Below the pieces are notes generated by a model. It made no database searches. It was given only the letters and a program-made list of their open reading frames with translations, and was not told where the DNA came from. Shown here piece after piece: positions 36,415-48,355 of a stretch of DNA of 64,000 nucleotides (position 1 is its first letter; each line of letters opens with the position of its first letter). The position numbers and the translations under genes were made by a program. The stretch comes from Psychrobacter fozii (GTDB taxonomy: Bacteria > Pseudomonadota > Gammaproteobacteria > Pseudomonadales > Moraxellaceae): positions 558,001-622,000 of the forward strand of contig NZ_QJSU01000001.1 in the NCBI RefSeq assembly GCF_003217155.1. The letters are read 5' to 3'.

Positions 36415-37830
36415 TTAGACAGTTGAAAAAGATTCATCGATACTTTGCTTAAAAGATAGTTCTTTAATAGATTCAATTAGCTTTGTCTCATTCATAGCAA
36501 TAAGCTGTTTAAACTCTGGATAACTTGCAACATGTTGGGGAATGGATAGCTTAAACTTGTGGATACTGCCACCAAAACCATTAAGCAATCCCATATTTAG
36601 CACCAAGTTATCCTCTTCTGTAGGAGCAATATAACCTCCAATATTCGCTTTATATAAAAACAAGTATGACAGGACTTGATTAAGGTCATCTCTATCGATT
36701 TTATTATCTTTCATACGCTTATATTTCGCGTCTAAAATAATACGATTGTCTTTCACAAAGTCAGGATAACGACGCACGTTATTACCTGAAAGCTTTTGAG
36801 CATACACCTTGATACCACCTTGTCGGGTATTGTTAGTGGGATGGTCATATCCGATAGGACGTAGTAGCGTGTTGAGGTACTCCTCCCATAACCACGCTCC
36901 ATCAAACAAAATGCCGTGAGCCTTATCGTCGTTGTGAGCGTATTTTAGACCTTCATAACGCAAGATTTGCAGACAGATTTTTTGCAGGCCACTGTATTCC
37001 GTAAAGTAAGGATGTACAAAAGGCTTACGGTTAGTATTGATAATAGTATGTCGATCGCGTACATGATATGAAGGAGTATGTTGGACAATCAGATTGACGA
37101 AGTCAAGTGTTTCGCTGTCGCTATGCAGCACATCTCCCAGATTAGGTTTTTGTTTAATAAGCTCTATTGCGTGACGAATAAGCTGGGAGATTGAATTATC
37201 AAAACTATGTTCGCGCACACTGTAGGCAACGTTGCCTCGAAACGGCAGGTTTTTACGTAAATGGGCTTTGATGTCGATAGCACCTTTCAGACTACTGTCG
37301 TTATAGCTTTGCTTTTGATACTCTTTATACAGGCCTTGCGAGAGTGCTTTTTTAAGAAAATAAGGAAACAGATATACCAAAAAATCAAATAGGTTAGTTT
37401 GATTTCGACTGTGCTTTAAATCAAACAGGTTAATACACAATACTTTTTGCAGCATATAATGTAAAAAATAATCTTCTTCAATAGCCTCTTCTTGATTGGC
37501 CTGGTCATCACTATCAACAACAGAAGCCCGAGCAAAACGGGACTGGATTTTCAACTGTGTATCTTTCACACCAATAAAACCCATGACATTGCCTGTCTCT
37601 AAAACGGTCTGAGACTCATTAACCTTTAACTCAAAGATTGGTTTACTGGCAATATCATCTTCGTTATCCTCAAAATGCGCAGGGAAAATCAATAAATTAG
37701 GATGTGCGGTCACTAGTTCGCCAATATTCTTACTAGCGAGTAGTGATAAATCAGCTATAACTTTATTAACATTTGGAACATTGGCGTCTAGAATTAATGA
37801 ATAATTATCCGTCGTTACGATCATCATCAA
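36415..37830 (-). CDS. mcrC: McrC-like nuclease subunit of a McrBC restriction system
   Basis: McrC supplies the endonuclease of type IV restriction systems that cut modified DNA. A PD-(D/E)xK motif is visible in the C-terminal third: RRYPDFVKDNRIILDAKYKRM, with the Asp and the DAK triad. The N-terminal half is the McrC interaction region. Length 471 is longer than E. coli McrC (about 350). It overlaps the mcrB-like gene by 26 nt, so both are translated together. Confidence 0.88.
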   Translation of the reverse strand: MMMIVTTDNYSLILDANVPNVNKVIADLSLLASKNIGELVTAHPNLLIFPAHFEDNEDDIASKPIFELKVNESQTVLETGNVMGFIGVKDTQLKIQSRFARASVVDSDDQANQEEAIEEDYFLHYMLQKVLCINLFDLKHSRNQTNLFDFLVYLFPYFLKKALSQGLYKEYQKQSYNDSSLKGAIDIKAHLRKNLPFRGNVAYSVREHSFDNSISQLIRHAIELIKQKPNLGDVLHSDSETLDFVNLIVQHTPSYHVRDRHTIINTNRKPFVHPYFTEYSGLQKICLQILRYEGLKYAHNDDKAHGILFDGAWLWEEYLNTLLRPIGYDHPTNNTRQGGIKVYAQKLSGNNVRRYPDFVKDNRIILDAKYKRMKDNKIDRDDLNQVLSYLFLYKANIGGYIAPTEEDNLVLNMGLLNGFGGSIHKFKLSIPQHVASYPEFKQLIAMNETKLIESIKELSFKQSIDESFSTV

Positions 37831-39928
37831 ACCCTAACTGTAGATTATAGGCATCTTTTAATCCTTGAATCTGTTGCTCAGCATCAGGATAACCACGCAG
37901 ATATTCAAAAAGTAGCGACTCTAAATGATATGTCCATAATTTATCGAAATCACCATCATAGTTGGCAAGCTTTAGGAAGTAAGATGGGCCAACATGATAA
38001 GCTGAATTCAATCCTTGCACAGATTCGATAGCCTTGTTTAAATCCATTAGGCGCTGTTCGGCTTCCTCTGCCCAATCATCAATTTGACCTTCCCACATAG
38101 ATAGTCGATCTGCTGATTTGATTTCTTTCCATGCAAAACGGCGCCGCATAGCAAAATCAAAAGACTCAACACTGCGGTCGATATCATTCATTGTGCCAAT
38201 GATATAGACGTTATCTGGTATATAAAAACCTTCTTTGAATACATCTTCATCCGTTTGCAAGTTGGCATATTGAGTAGTGACTCTACCACTCTCCCCTCGA
38301 TAGCCAGGGTCAATAGAGAAGAAAAGCTCACCTAAGACTTTTGAGATTTCAGCACGGTTTATTTCATCCAAGATAATAATAAATTTTTTATTTTTATCGC
38401 CCGTATCAGACATTCTTAGTGCATATTTTTCTTTGATATAGTTACAAATTGGTATTAAGTAAGGCTTCCAATCTATTACTTTGCCAGTTTCAAAATAAGT
38501 TTGAATATAGCTTTTAGTAACTATCATTGGTGTTTGTTTGATTGTGTCAGGTATTGCAACACAATCACCTTTCTTGTTTATCGTTATTCGAAAAGGATTA
38601 CCTTGAACACGTGTCGCAAGCTCTAAGCCTTTTTCAGCAACATCCTCTATAAAACTCGCATACGCTTGATCAAAATTATCAAGCTCTTGGTTGGCTTGGT
38701 TTTTGAGTGCTCTTTTACAAAAATTCTTGAAACTACCATCTCGTAGCTCAAAACCAACTTCTCCATTTTCATTTTGAATAGGTCTTAAGCCTTCGACAAA
38801 GTCAGTATAGTCATAAGATGGATGAAACTGAATGAGTTCATATTCTGCGCCCCATTCCTCAGCCAACGTTTTAGCTAAATAGGTTTTGCCTGTTCCGGGT
38901 GCACCTGTAAGTATGAGATTTTTATTAGCAAGTAATAGCTCGCTAATTTCTTGTAGCAATGGGTTGGTAATCGGTTGTTCATTTACGGTTAACTCATTGG
39001 TAAGCTTAAAATTTTTTTTATAAGCTTCAAACAAATCGCCTTTGAGGTCATTAATGATGCTGTAATAGTCTATCAAGGAAAGTTTGTTGCCAGTTAATGA
39101 GACGACTCGTCCAAATAGATTATACCCACCTTCACCCATACTTTTTAAAGAGGTTAAATCAATCTCGAAGCCTCTGTTTTTAAGAGTTTCGACTACGTCA
39201 CTATTCTGAATAGATAGAAATGAGTTAACAAATGGCTTTATAAGTTCAAGTGATGTTTTATCATTACTAAATGGGACGTACTGAGCGTTAAAACCTAGTC
39301 CATAACCAACTTTATCATCTCTCAAGAATATGTGATACTGGATTTCATTATGTCCACCTTCATTTATAGCCCAGTCTACGTCATCACTTTTATATTTAAA
39401 AAGAATGCCTGATGTGGTTGCTCTCTCCTTATTTGACAAAATTTTTCTTTCTTTTCTAAATTTTATAATGAATTCGCTTAAATCTTTATTGATATAATCA
39501 ATTAGAGCACCTAAATTTACGATATCAAGGTAATTTTTATTTACGTAATCCAGCTCTGTGATAGCGTCAACAAGCTCTTCGCGCATTTTCCACTCAAAAA
39601 GACTTCCCGCAACTTTCTTACCTGTCATAGTTACTAACCAAAAACTTTTTGCACCTTCTTCCGTGACAATTTCAAACTTATTTAGCTTTTCTTGAACTCT
39701 GGCACTAAACTGAGTAATAAATCCACTTAGAGAAAAAGGTGACATATTGTATTTGTCAGCTAAAAATTTACAGGTAGCTTTATGATTATGTTCTAAAAAG
39801 AAAATACTTAAAGCGAACTTATAATTATTCGACATAAAGCTTTCGTCGTTTAATACTATCTTCCATTCTTCTTTTGTGACTAATGAAGGACTATCTGTAT
39901 CACTATTCTTAATAACTACCTGATCCAT
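37805..39928 (-). CDS. mcrB: McrB-like AAA+ GTPase subunit of a McrBC restriction system
   Basis: The AAA+ core has Walker A GAPGTGKT at residues 342-349, the McrB segment FHPSYDYTDFVEGLRP, Walker B IILDEINRAEISKVLGELF and the diagnostic GTMNDIDRSVESFDFAMRRRFAW. McrB moves along DNA on GTP hydrolysis to drive McrC cutting. The N-terminal 320 residues form a large unrecognised region that replaces the E. coli DNA-modification-sensing domain and would set specificity. Length is 707. It is upstream of and overlaps mcrC; the crotonase upstream is on the same strand with a 58 bp gap. Confidence 0.9.
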   Translation of the reverse strand: MDQVVIKNSDTDSPSLVTKEEWKIVLNDESFMSNNYKFALSIFFLEHNHKATCKFLADKYNMSPFSLSGFITQFSARVQEKLNKFEIVTEEGAKSFWLVTMTGKKVAGSLFEWKMREELVDAITELDYVNKNYLDIVNLGALIDYINKDLSEFIIKFRKERKILSNKERATTSGILFKYKSDDVDWAINEGGHNEIQYHIFLRDDKVGYGLGFNAQYVPFSNDKTSLELIKPFVNSFLSIQNSDVVETLKNRGFEIDLTSLKSMGEGGYNLFGRVVSLTGNKLSLIDYYSIINDLKGDLFEAYKKNFKLTNELTVNEQPITNPLLQEISELLLANKNLILTGAPGTGKTYLAKTLAEEWGAEYELIQFHPSYDYTDFVEGLRPIQNENGEVGFELRDGSFKNFCKRALKNQANQELDNFDQAYASFIEDVAEKGLELATRVQGNPFRITINKKGDCVAIPDTIKQTPMIVTKSYIQTYFETGKVIDWKPYLIPICNYIKEKYALRMSDTGDKNKKFIIILDEINRAEISKVLGELFFSIDPGYRGESGRVTTQYANLQTDEDVFKEGFYIPDNVYIIGTMNDIDRSVESFDFAMRRRFAWKEIKSADRLSMWEGQIDDWAEEAEQRLMDLNKAIESVQGLNSAYHVGPSYFLKLANYDGDFDKLWTYHLESLLFEYLRGYPDAEQQIQGLKDAYNLQLGFDDDRNDG

Positions 39929-39986
39929 ACTTAACCCTTATGAACTAATTGTATTTTTAATATTTTGATTATTTAATACCTTGAAA

Positions 39987-40787
39987 CTACCGTCCCTTAA
40001 AATCAGCTTCACGTCTCTCAACCATCGCCATCACACCTTCTTTCGCATCTTCTGAATGAAAGAGCGGCGGCAGATAACTATGGATATTGGCCAATGCAGT
40101 CGCTGCGCCATTTCGACTGGCATCTTGCGCTGAAGATAAAGCACCTCTCACACCTAAAGGCGCGGCTTTGCAGATCTCTTGTGCCAGCGTCAATGCACGC
40201 TCGTACTCAGTACCATTGGCCACGACTTCACTGACCAAATTCAGTCTATCAGCCGTTTGCGCATCGAATGCTTTACCAGTGAGTAGATACGGCATGGCTT
40301 TTTGCCAGCCTGCCGCCGCGACAAAACGTACCGTCGCACCGCCAAATGGCATGATACCGCGCTGGACTTCCATTTGTGCAAAGTTGCAGTTGTCACTGGC
40401 GATGACCACATCACTATTTAGCATCAGCTCAATAGCCACAGTGAAGCATGTGCCTTTGACCGCTACGACCACAGGTTTGGTACGCAGTTTTCCACCGATG
40501 CCCCACGGGTCTATTTGATCGTCATTAAACTCAAACACACCATCGTTTAACTTGTCTTGCAGCTCTACCAAATCCAGCCCAGCGGTAAAATGATCACCAT
40601 GCGCAAATATCAATGCGCAGCGTAAGTTGTCGTCTTGCTCGTAGCGTGTCATCGCGTCAGACAACTGGCCGATCATATGACTGTCAAAGGCGTTGCGTTT
40701 ATTGGCACGATTTAGACCGACAAGGCAAACATGGCCTTGGGTGTTATAAGTGATGCGATTTTCTGTTGCGTTGCTGTCCGTAGTCAT
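39987..40787 (-). CDS. Crotonase/enoyl-CoA hydratase family protein
   Basis: A 266-residue crotonase-fold protein. The oxyanion motifs are present: HGDHFTAGLDLVELQ and CNFAQMEVQRGIMPFGGATVRF. A C-terminal helix carries a basic FKGR tail. The CoA-ester substrate cannot be inferred. ATG 40787 has a reasonable AAGGA upstream. It is followed by the mcrB-like gene without a clear terminator. Confidence 0.87.
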   Translation of the reverse strand: MTTDSNATENRITYNTQGHVCLVGLNRANKRNAFDSHMIGQLSDAMTRYEQDDNLRCALIFAHGDHFTAGLDLVELQDKLNDGVFEFNDDQIDPWGIGGKLRTKPVVVAVKGTCFTVAIELMLNSDVVIASDNCNFAQMEVQRGIMPFGGATVRFVAAAGWQKAMPYLLTGKAFDAQTADRLNLVSEVVANGTEYERALTLAQEICKAAPLGVRGALSSAQDASRNGAATALANIHSYLPPLFHSEDAKEGVMAMVERREADFKGR

Positions 40788-41101
40788 GGTTCTGTCCTTG
40801 TTGAAATAATCATTATTATGTAATGGGTGGTTATATAGTTGCGCCTCGATATCCTTGATAGCCTTGATATATCATCAGTCGCAGCAATTGGCTATCTTCA
40901 ATACAGATCTTGCAAATGAAGATGATAATTCGGTAATAGATTCATAGAAATTTGTCGATAAATCCACTTTTAATATAGACACCCTCGCGCGATAACACAA
41001 GCAATAGAACTGACTCGAATAAAGCATAAATCGATAAAATTTGACCTCATTTACGATAAGTGCAACTATGATGCAGGTCTAGGTATTGTTTAGAGTATTT
41101 T
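40788..41101. other. Divergent intergenic region
   Basis: The 314 bp gap between the divergent crotonase and LysE-type genes shows only short direct repeats of CTTGATA near 40853-40870; no gene, repeat element or clear operator was seen. Confidence 0.4.
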
Positions 41102-41833
41102 ATGGAATTTTGGCACGGTTTTTTGCTGATCACCAGCGTTCATCTATTGGCTGCAGCCTCACCTGGTCCTGATTTTGTCTTGGTATCACAGCAGACGTTG
41201 GCGAAAGGTCGACGCACAGGCTTGATCTGTAGTCTCGGTATCACCTTGGGCCTTGCCGTACATATTATCTATTCGGTATTGGGACTGGCGACGGTCATCG
41301 CACATTCGCAGCCGCTATTGACTACTATCAAATGGTTGGGCGGCGGTTATCTGATTTATCTCGGTTGGCAGGGCATCCAAGCCAAGCCTAAAAAGCCAGC
41401 AGATTTAGCCAACTTAACAAATGCAGCAGACTCAGAAGTAAGTTCAAGCGCTCACGTTTCACAGGATGCGCTTACTAGCCAAATCACGCCCACAACTAAA
41501 GATATCTCTACCCAAAAGTTACCTAGCAATAGCGAATCCACCTTTGCTACGTTGCGCCGTGGCTTTTTTTGCAATGTCTTTAATCCAAAAGCCCCAGTAT
41601 ATTTCGTCGCGATATTCACACTCGTATTATCACCTGATATACCGCTATGGCAGTTGGCCATTTATGGCGTATGGATGATGGTCTTACAAATGGCATGGTT
41701 TAGTACGGTCGTGATGCTGCTTTCCATCCCTGCTATTCATCGCCGCTTTCAGCGTTTTGAGCATTGGATCGACCGCGTATTGGGTACAGCGATGATAGTA
41801 TTAGGATTAAATCTGATTTTACGTAGTCGATAA
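41102..41833 (+). CDS. LysE/RhtB-family amino-acid exporter
   Basis: Inner-membrane exporter of the LysE superfamily, 243 residues and about six membrane segments. The N-terminal [29 protein letters not shown] is the diagnostic motif. The middle holds a hydrophilic Ser/Thr/Pro-rich loop of about 60 residues, longer than usual, before [13 protein letters not shown]. The substrate is not known. Followed by the rlmF gene about 65 bp on. Confidence 0.88.
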   Translation: MEFWHGFLLITSVHLLAAASPGPDFVLVSQQTLAKGRRTGLICSLGITLGLAVHIIYSVLGLATVIAHSQPLLTTIKWLGGGYLIYLGWQGIQAKPKKPADLANLTNAADSEVSSSAHVSQDALTSQITPTTKDISTQKLPSNSESTFATLRRGFFCNVFNPKAPVYFVAIFTLVLSPDIPLWQLAIYGVWMMVLQMAWFSTVVMLLSIPAIHRRFQRFEHWIDRVLGTAMIVLGLNLILRSR

Positions 41834-41898
41834 GACATTCGTTACTCGTGAAATCTGCTAAAATGGTTGATTATATTCAAACATCAAAGCCACACACT

Positions 41899-42921
41899 AT
41901 GACCCGTATTCCAGCAAATAGTACACACAGAAACAGATCACCGGCGACCGCCAAAAAACTCGGCCAGCTACATCCGCGCAACCCACATCAGGGTCGCTAT
42001 GACTTTGCGGTATTGACTCGCGCGTTGCCTGAGCTTGCCAACCATACTATTACCAATCCTAAAGGCGAGCCGACGATTAACTTCTCGGATAACCAAGCGG
42101 TACGTGTCCTCAATCAGGCGCTACTGGCCCATTATTATGGTGTAAAGTTTTGGGACATTCCAGAAGGCTATTTGTGCCCACCTATCCCAGGACGTGCTGA
42201 TTATATTCACTATATTGCGGACTTGCTTGCGCAGACCACCCATGTGAATGCAGATAACACACCGCCGACAGGTAAAGAAATTCACGCTTTAGATATTGGA
42301 ACGGGTGCCAGTGCTATCTATCCAATTATTGGTAGCCAGAGCTACGGTTGGCGCTTTACTGCTAGCGATATTGATCCAATTTCGGTCAATACCGCTGCGC
42401 TTATTTGTGATGCCAATCCAAAGCTAAAAGGTGCGGTAAAAGTCAAACTGCAAACCAATCCTAAGCATATGTTCGCAGGCATCATTGGTCGCCAAGACTA
42501 CTTTGATGTGGTGGTCTGTAACCCTCCATTCCATGCCTCATTAGAAGAAGCGATGGAATCCAACAGCCGCAAGCAGCATAATTTGCAAAGACATCGTGGT
42601 AAAAATGAAAACGAACAAATCAGCCGCAGTTCGTCGAAGACAGGTAATGCGGCACAAAACCTGAACTTCGGTGGTCAGCATAAAGAGCTATGGAGTGAAG
42701 GTGGCGAGATTGCCTTTTTGACCAAAATGGCAAAAGAGAGCCAAGATTTTGCAGAGCATGTTGGATGGTTCACGACACTAGTCTCAAAGTCTGAAAATGT
42801 GAAACCATTACAGCTGTTATTAAAGCAACTTGATGTCGCCCAAATGCGTATTATCGAGATGAGTCAGGGTCAAAAGAGCACCCGTGTCTTGGCATGGCGC
42901 TTTGGCACTGACGAAGAGTAA
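41899..42921 (+). CDS. rlmF: 23S rRNA (adenine(1618)-N6)-methyltransferase
   Basis: SAM-dependent methyltransferase that methylates A1618 of 23S rRNA. The N-terminal [23 protein letters not shown] is the family start, the SAM site is [16 protein letters not shown], and the catalytic VVCNPPFH motif (NPPF) is present, followed by the [16 protein letters not shown] segment. I prefer ATG 41899 by comparison with the family; upstream GTG 41848 and ATG 41863 in frame are possible. A parS-like site and terminator follow. Confidence 0.9.
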   Translation: MTRIPANSTHRNRSPATAKKLGQLHPRNPHQGRYDFAVLTRALPELANHTITNPKGEPTINFSDNQAVRVLNQALLAHYYGVKFWDIPEGYLCPPIPGRADYIHYIADLLAQTTHVNADNTPPTGKEIHALDIGTGASAIYPIIGSQSYGWRFTASDIDPISVNTAALICDANPKLKGAVKVKLQTNPKHMFAGIIGRQDYFDVVVCNPPFHASLEEAMESNSRKQHNLQRHRGKNENEQISRSSSKTGNAAQNLNFGGQHKELWSEGGEIAFLTKMAKESQDFAEHVGWFTTLVSKSENVKPLQLLLKQLDVAQMRIIEMSQGQKSTRVLAWRFGTDEE

Positions 42922-42943
42922 CCGTTAATAGCTTATCTATTTA

Positions 42944-42959
42944 AGTTTCACGTGAAACA
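42944..42959. promoter_or_regulatory. parS-like site 3 (CACGTG type)
   Basis: AGTTTCACGTGAAACA matches the parS consensus at 15 of 16 positions, between rlmF and its terminator. Confidence 0.8.
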
Positions 42960-42960
42960 A

Positions 42961-42997
42961 AAAAGCACCGCTCTAAAGTTTAGAGCGGTGCTTTTTA
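42961..42997. terminator. Terminator between rlmF and mntP (convergent)
   Basis: AGCACCGCTCTAAA paired with TTTAGAGCGGTGCT around a very short loop, with A and T tracts on both sides, so it serves both strands. Confidence 0.9.
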
Positions 42998-43024
42998 TTG
43001 GAAATAGTAAATTTAAAAAAACTG

Positions 43025-43130
43025 ATAGTCAAAGAAGTCTATAACAGGTACAAGGCAGCCGACTGCAGATAGTACAAGTAGTACATCTAAGGAGGGTAAC
43101 GCCGTAGCGGTTTATTAATTCTTTGACTAT
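43025..43130. repeat. Palindromic intergenic repeat, family A copy 3
   Basis: Termini ATAGTCAAAGAA/TTCTTTGACTAT, core CAAGGCAGCCGACTGCAGAT and GAGGGTAACGCCGTAGC; it ends 2 bp before the mntP stop codon. Confidence 0.7.
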
Positions 43131-43131
43131 A

Positions 43132-43761
43132 TTAGCTAAAAAACATCACTTTTAATCCAATTAAAATAAGCACCAACCCACCTAATGCTTCTGCTTTATC
43201 TTCTAACCACGTACCCGATCGCCAGCCCAAATAAACGCCAAACAAGCCAAATATAGCAGTGACTACCGCGATGATTAAACAGGCTAACCATGCATTTAGC
43301 TCTAACAAATTGAGTGTAAATCCTGCTGCCATCGCATCGATACTCGTCGCAATGGCGAGTGTAAATAAAGTGCGGTGATTGATAGTTTTATGGCCGTTAT
43401 GAATAACTGTCATTGCTTCACTATCAGCATTTATAGCGTCGCCGTTTGTGTGAAGCGCACTGTCGACAGCATCCTCCTCATCCGCAGTAAATACTTCGTA
43501 AAGCATCTTTCCGCCGAGAGCGATCAGAATAAATCCACCAATCCAAGGTGCAGCTGCTGCCAACCAACCCAAAAGTGCTACCCCTAATAGATAACCAATA
43601 AGTGGCATCACGCCCTGTGCAATGCCAAAATATAAGGCAGCATAAATAGCCAATCGCAGCAGATAAGACTTACTCTGTTTTTGTGACTTAGCACCCAGTC
43701 CAATAGCCACAGCGAATGCATCCATTGCTAATGCGATAGCAAGTAATACGACTTCAATCAT
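43132..43761 (-). CDS. mntP: Manganese efflux pump MntP
   Basis: Six-helix inner-membrane exporter of Mn2+ (DUF204), 209 residues. Conserved charged helix motifs [12 protein letters not shown] (helix 1) and [10 protein letters not shown] (helix 4) are present and a hydrophilic loop of about 40 residues separates the halves. No mntR-type regulator or yybP riboswitch was seen upstream. A parS-like site lies about 30 bp upstream of the start codon and another beyond the 3' end, so the gene is flanked by both. Confidence 0.92.
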   Translation of the reverse strand: MIEVVLLAIALAMDAFAVAIGLGAKSQKQSKSYLLRLAIYAALYFGIAQGVMPLIGYLLGVALLGWLAAAAPWIGGFILIALGGKMLYEVFTADEEDAVDSALHTNGDAINADSEAMTVIHNGHKTINHRTLFTLAIATSIDAMAAGFTLNLLELNAWLACLIIAVVTAIFGLFGVYLGWRSGTWLEDKAEALGGLVLILIGLKVMFFS

Positions 43762-43791
43762 TCTATTTTTCTCGTAAAGTAATCAGTTATT

Positions 43792-43807
43792 CGTTCCACG
43801 TGAAACA
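43792..43807. promoter_or_regulatory. parS-like site 4 (CACGTG type)
   Basis: CGTTCCACGTGAAACA matches TGTTNCACGTGAAACA at 15 of 16 positions; it directly abuts the gyrB terminator. Confidence 0.8.
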
Positions 43808-43843
43808 AAAATACCGCTTTGGATGCCAAAGCGGTATTTTTAT
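43807..43843 (-). terminator. Terminator after gyrB
   Basis: ATACCGCTTTGG/CCAAAGCGGTAT stem, 3-base loop, A/T tracts on both sides. Confidence 0.9.
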
Positions 43844-43868
43844 ATCTTATTAACAGCCAACTCTAAAT

Positions 43869-46981
<3,113 letters not shown>

Positions 46982-48187
46982 TTAAAGAGGTTGGATATTA
47001 CCTTGTTTCACATGAAACATATTAGGATTTGACCATAAATCTTGGATCATTGGCACGATATCATCAGTCAAACTGCTCATAAATACCTGGCAGGGCAACT
47101 GCGATAAAGTCGATAATAAAATCTCTATCGCTCTATTATCAAGCTCTGCCGTTATATCGTCTAGCAATACGACTGGCGTGGCTCTAGTATTAAACCCATC
47201 TCTCTGTGAGTCAACATTCTGTTCAGCATTGAGCAGTAGCGGTAACTGAGACAGCCTTAATGCAGTGATTAACAGCTTCTTTTCTCCACGAGACAATACG
47301 TTAGCCGCTTGCTCTTTTAGAGTTGGTAATTTAGCACTGACATCGTTTTTTGGCGTTGTGCTTGCAGACTCATTATTCATCTCTAGTGAATCATCAGAAT
47401 GCCAATGCACATGAACATCAGCTCGATGGTTACCGATACGAGTGTATCCCAGCTGCAGATCCTGCTCTAGTCGCTCATTAAGCTGCACATCTAACGCAAT
47501 ACTCGTATCGTAGCCAGCATTGTAGCTTAAGCTCAATTGTTCGGCATAAGATGGCAGTAACTGCTCAATACTCTCAGCAAAATAAGGCTGCCATTCGGTA
47601 AATATCCGCTCACGATAATGATGAATGAGTGCTGCATGGCTACTCAATCCTTTATCCCATGACTTCAGCTCAGCAAGCTGCACTTGGGTCAAATGCCGTG
47701 TTTTTTTTAGTAAACTATTGCGCTGTTTTAGTAATCGTTGATAAGCAACCCACTGCGGATGAAAGCCTTGTTTCATGTGAAACACTAGCCAATCCAATAG
47801 CTGTCTACGACTGGCACTACCCTGCTCTAACATATCCATCGTTGAAGGATCTATCAGTAGTGTTGGCAGTTGCTCAGTTAAGATGCTTTGGTTGTAGACA
47901 GTCGTCTGATTAAGACGCAAGAGTGTTGTAGCATCAGCTTGTTTTTGGATAGCTAAGGTACTGCTATCATTAAGCTTAGCATGTACAGTAACCATATTTT
48001 GATGATGTTGAATATAGCGCTTGGGCTGGTGATGCCGGAAACTTTTGCCTCTGGACAGCAAAAATATAGCTTCAAGTAAGGATGTTTTTCCGCTGCCATT
48101 CGCGCCGATAATGACGTTACACGCAGCAGGCTGTAAATTGACTTGTGTTAGATTTCGAAGGTGTGATATTTGCAGACGTTCAATCAT
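46982..48187 (-). CDS. recF: DNA replication and repair protein RecF
   Basis: SMC-like ATPase that loads RecA at gaps with RecO and RecR. The Walker A motif is VIIGANGSGKTSLLEAIF, the ABC-type signature is VLSRGEKKLLITALRL and Walker B reads VVLLDDITAELD. Length 401 is slightly longer than E. coli (357), with an insert rich in Ser/Asn near residues 265-295. Two parS-like variants lie within it. It is downstream of dnaN on the same strand. Confidence 0.95.
   Translation of the reverse strand: MIERLQISHLRNLTQVNLQPAACNVIIGANGSGKTSLLEAIFLLSRGKSFRHHQPKRYIQHHQNMVTVHAKLNDSSTLAIQKQADATTLLRLNQTTVYNQSILTEQLPTLLIDPSTMDMLEQGSASRRQLLDWLVFHMKQGFHPQWVAYQRLLKQRNSLLKKTRHLTQVQLAELKSWDKGLSSHAALIHHYRERIFTEWQPYFAESIEQLLPSYAEQLSLSYNAGYDTSIALDVQLNERLEQDLQLGYTRIGNHRADVHVHWHSDDSLEMNNESASTTPKNDVSAKLPTLKEQAANVLSRGEKKLLITALRLSQLPLLLNAEQNVDSQRDGFNTRATPVVLLDDITAELDNRAIEILLSTLSQLPCQVFMSSLTDDIVPMIQDLWSNPNMFHVKQGNIQPL
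47004..47019. promoter_or_regulatory. parS-like variant (CACATG type) in recF
   Basis: TGTTTCACATGAAACA differs from consensus only at the central CpG. Confidence 0.45.
47769..47784. promoter_or_regulatory. parS-like variant (CATGTG type) in recF
   Basis: TGTTTCATGTGAAACA differs from consensus only at the central CpG, on the other strand from the previous variant. Confidence 0.45.
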
Positions 48188-48270
48188 AATACTGATAGCC
48201 GCCTATTAAAATAGTATATAAAAGGTAATTATAAGTTGACTAAATTGTAGGCAAAAAAGATTAAAACTTA

Positions 48271-48306
48271 AAGGTGCAAATCTACTCTAAGAGTAAGTTT
48301 GCACTT
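48271..48306. terminator. Hairpin between dnaN and recF
   Basis: A near-perfect 36-base inverted repeat (arms beginning AAGGTGCAAA and ending TTTGCACTT). T-rich sequence follows on the minus strand, so it may attenuate transcription from dnaN into recF. It shares AGTAAGTTTGCA with the hairpin at 28481. Confidence 0.5.
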
Positions 48307-48355
48307 AAATACAGCTCAAATACCCAACTCTGCCGCTTTTGTAAAACGAATATCA

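Noticed and set aside
17398..39928. Single prophage or integrated element spanning the accessory genes
   Set aside because: Core genes such as guaA lie between the accessory loci, and there are no integrase, structural phage genes or flanking direct repeats.
43762..43868. Manganese riboswitch (yybP type) upstream of mntP
   Set aside because: The upstream sequence is very short and consists of the parS-like site and gyrB terminator.
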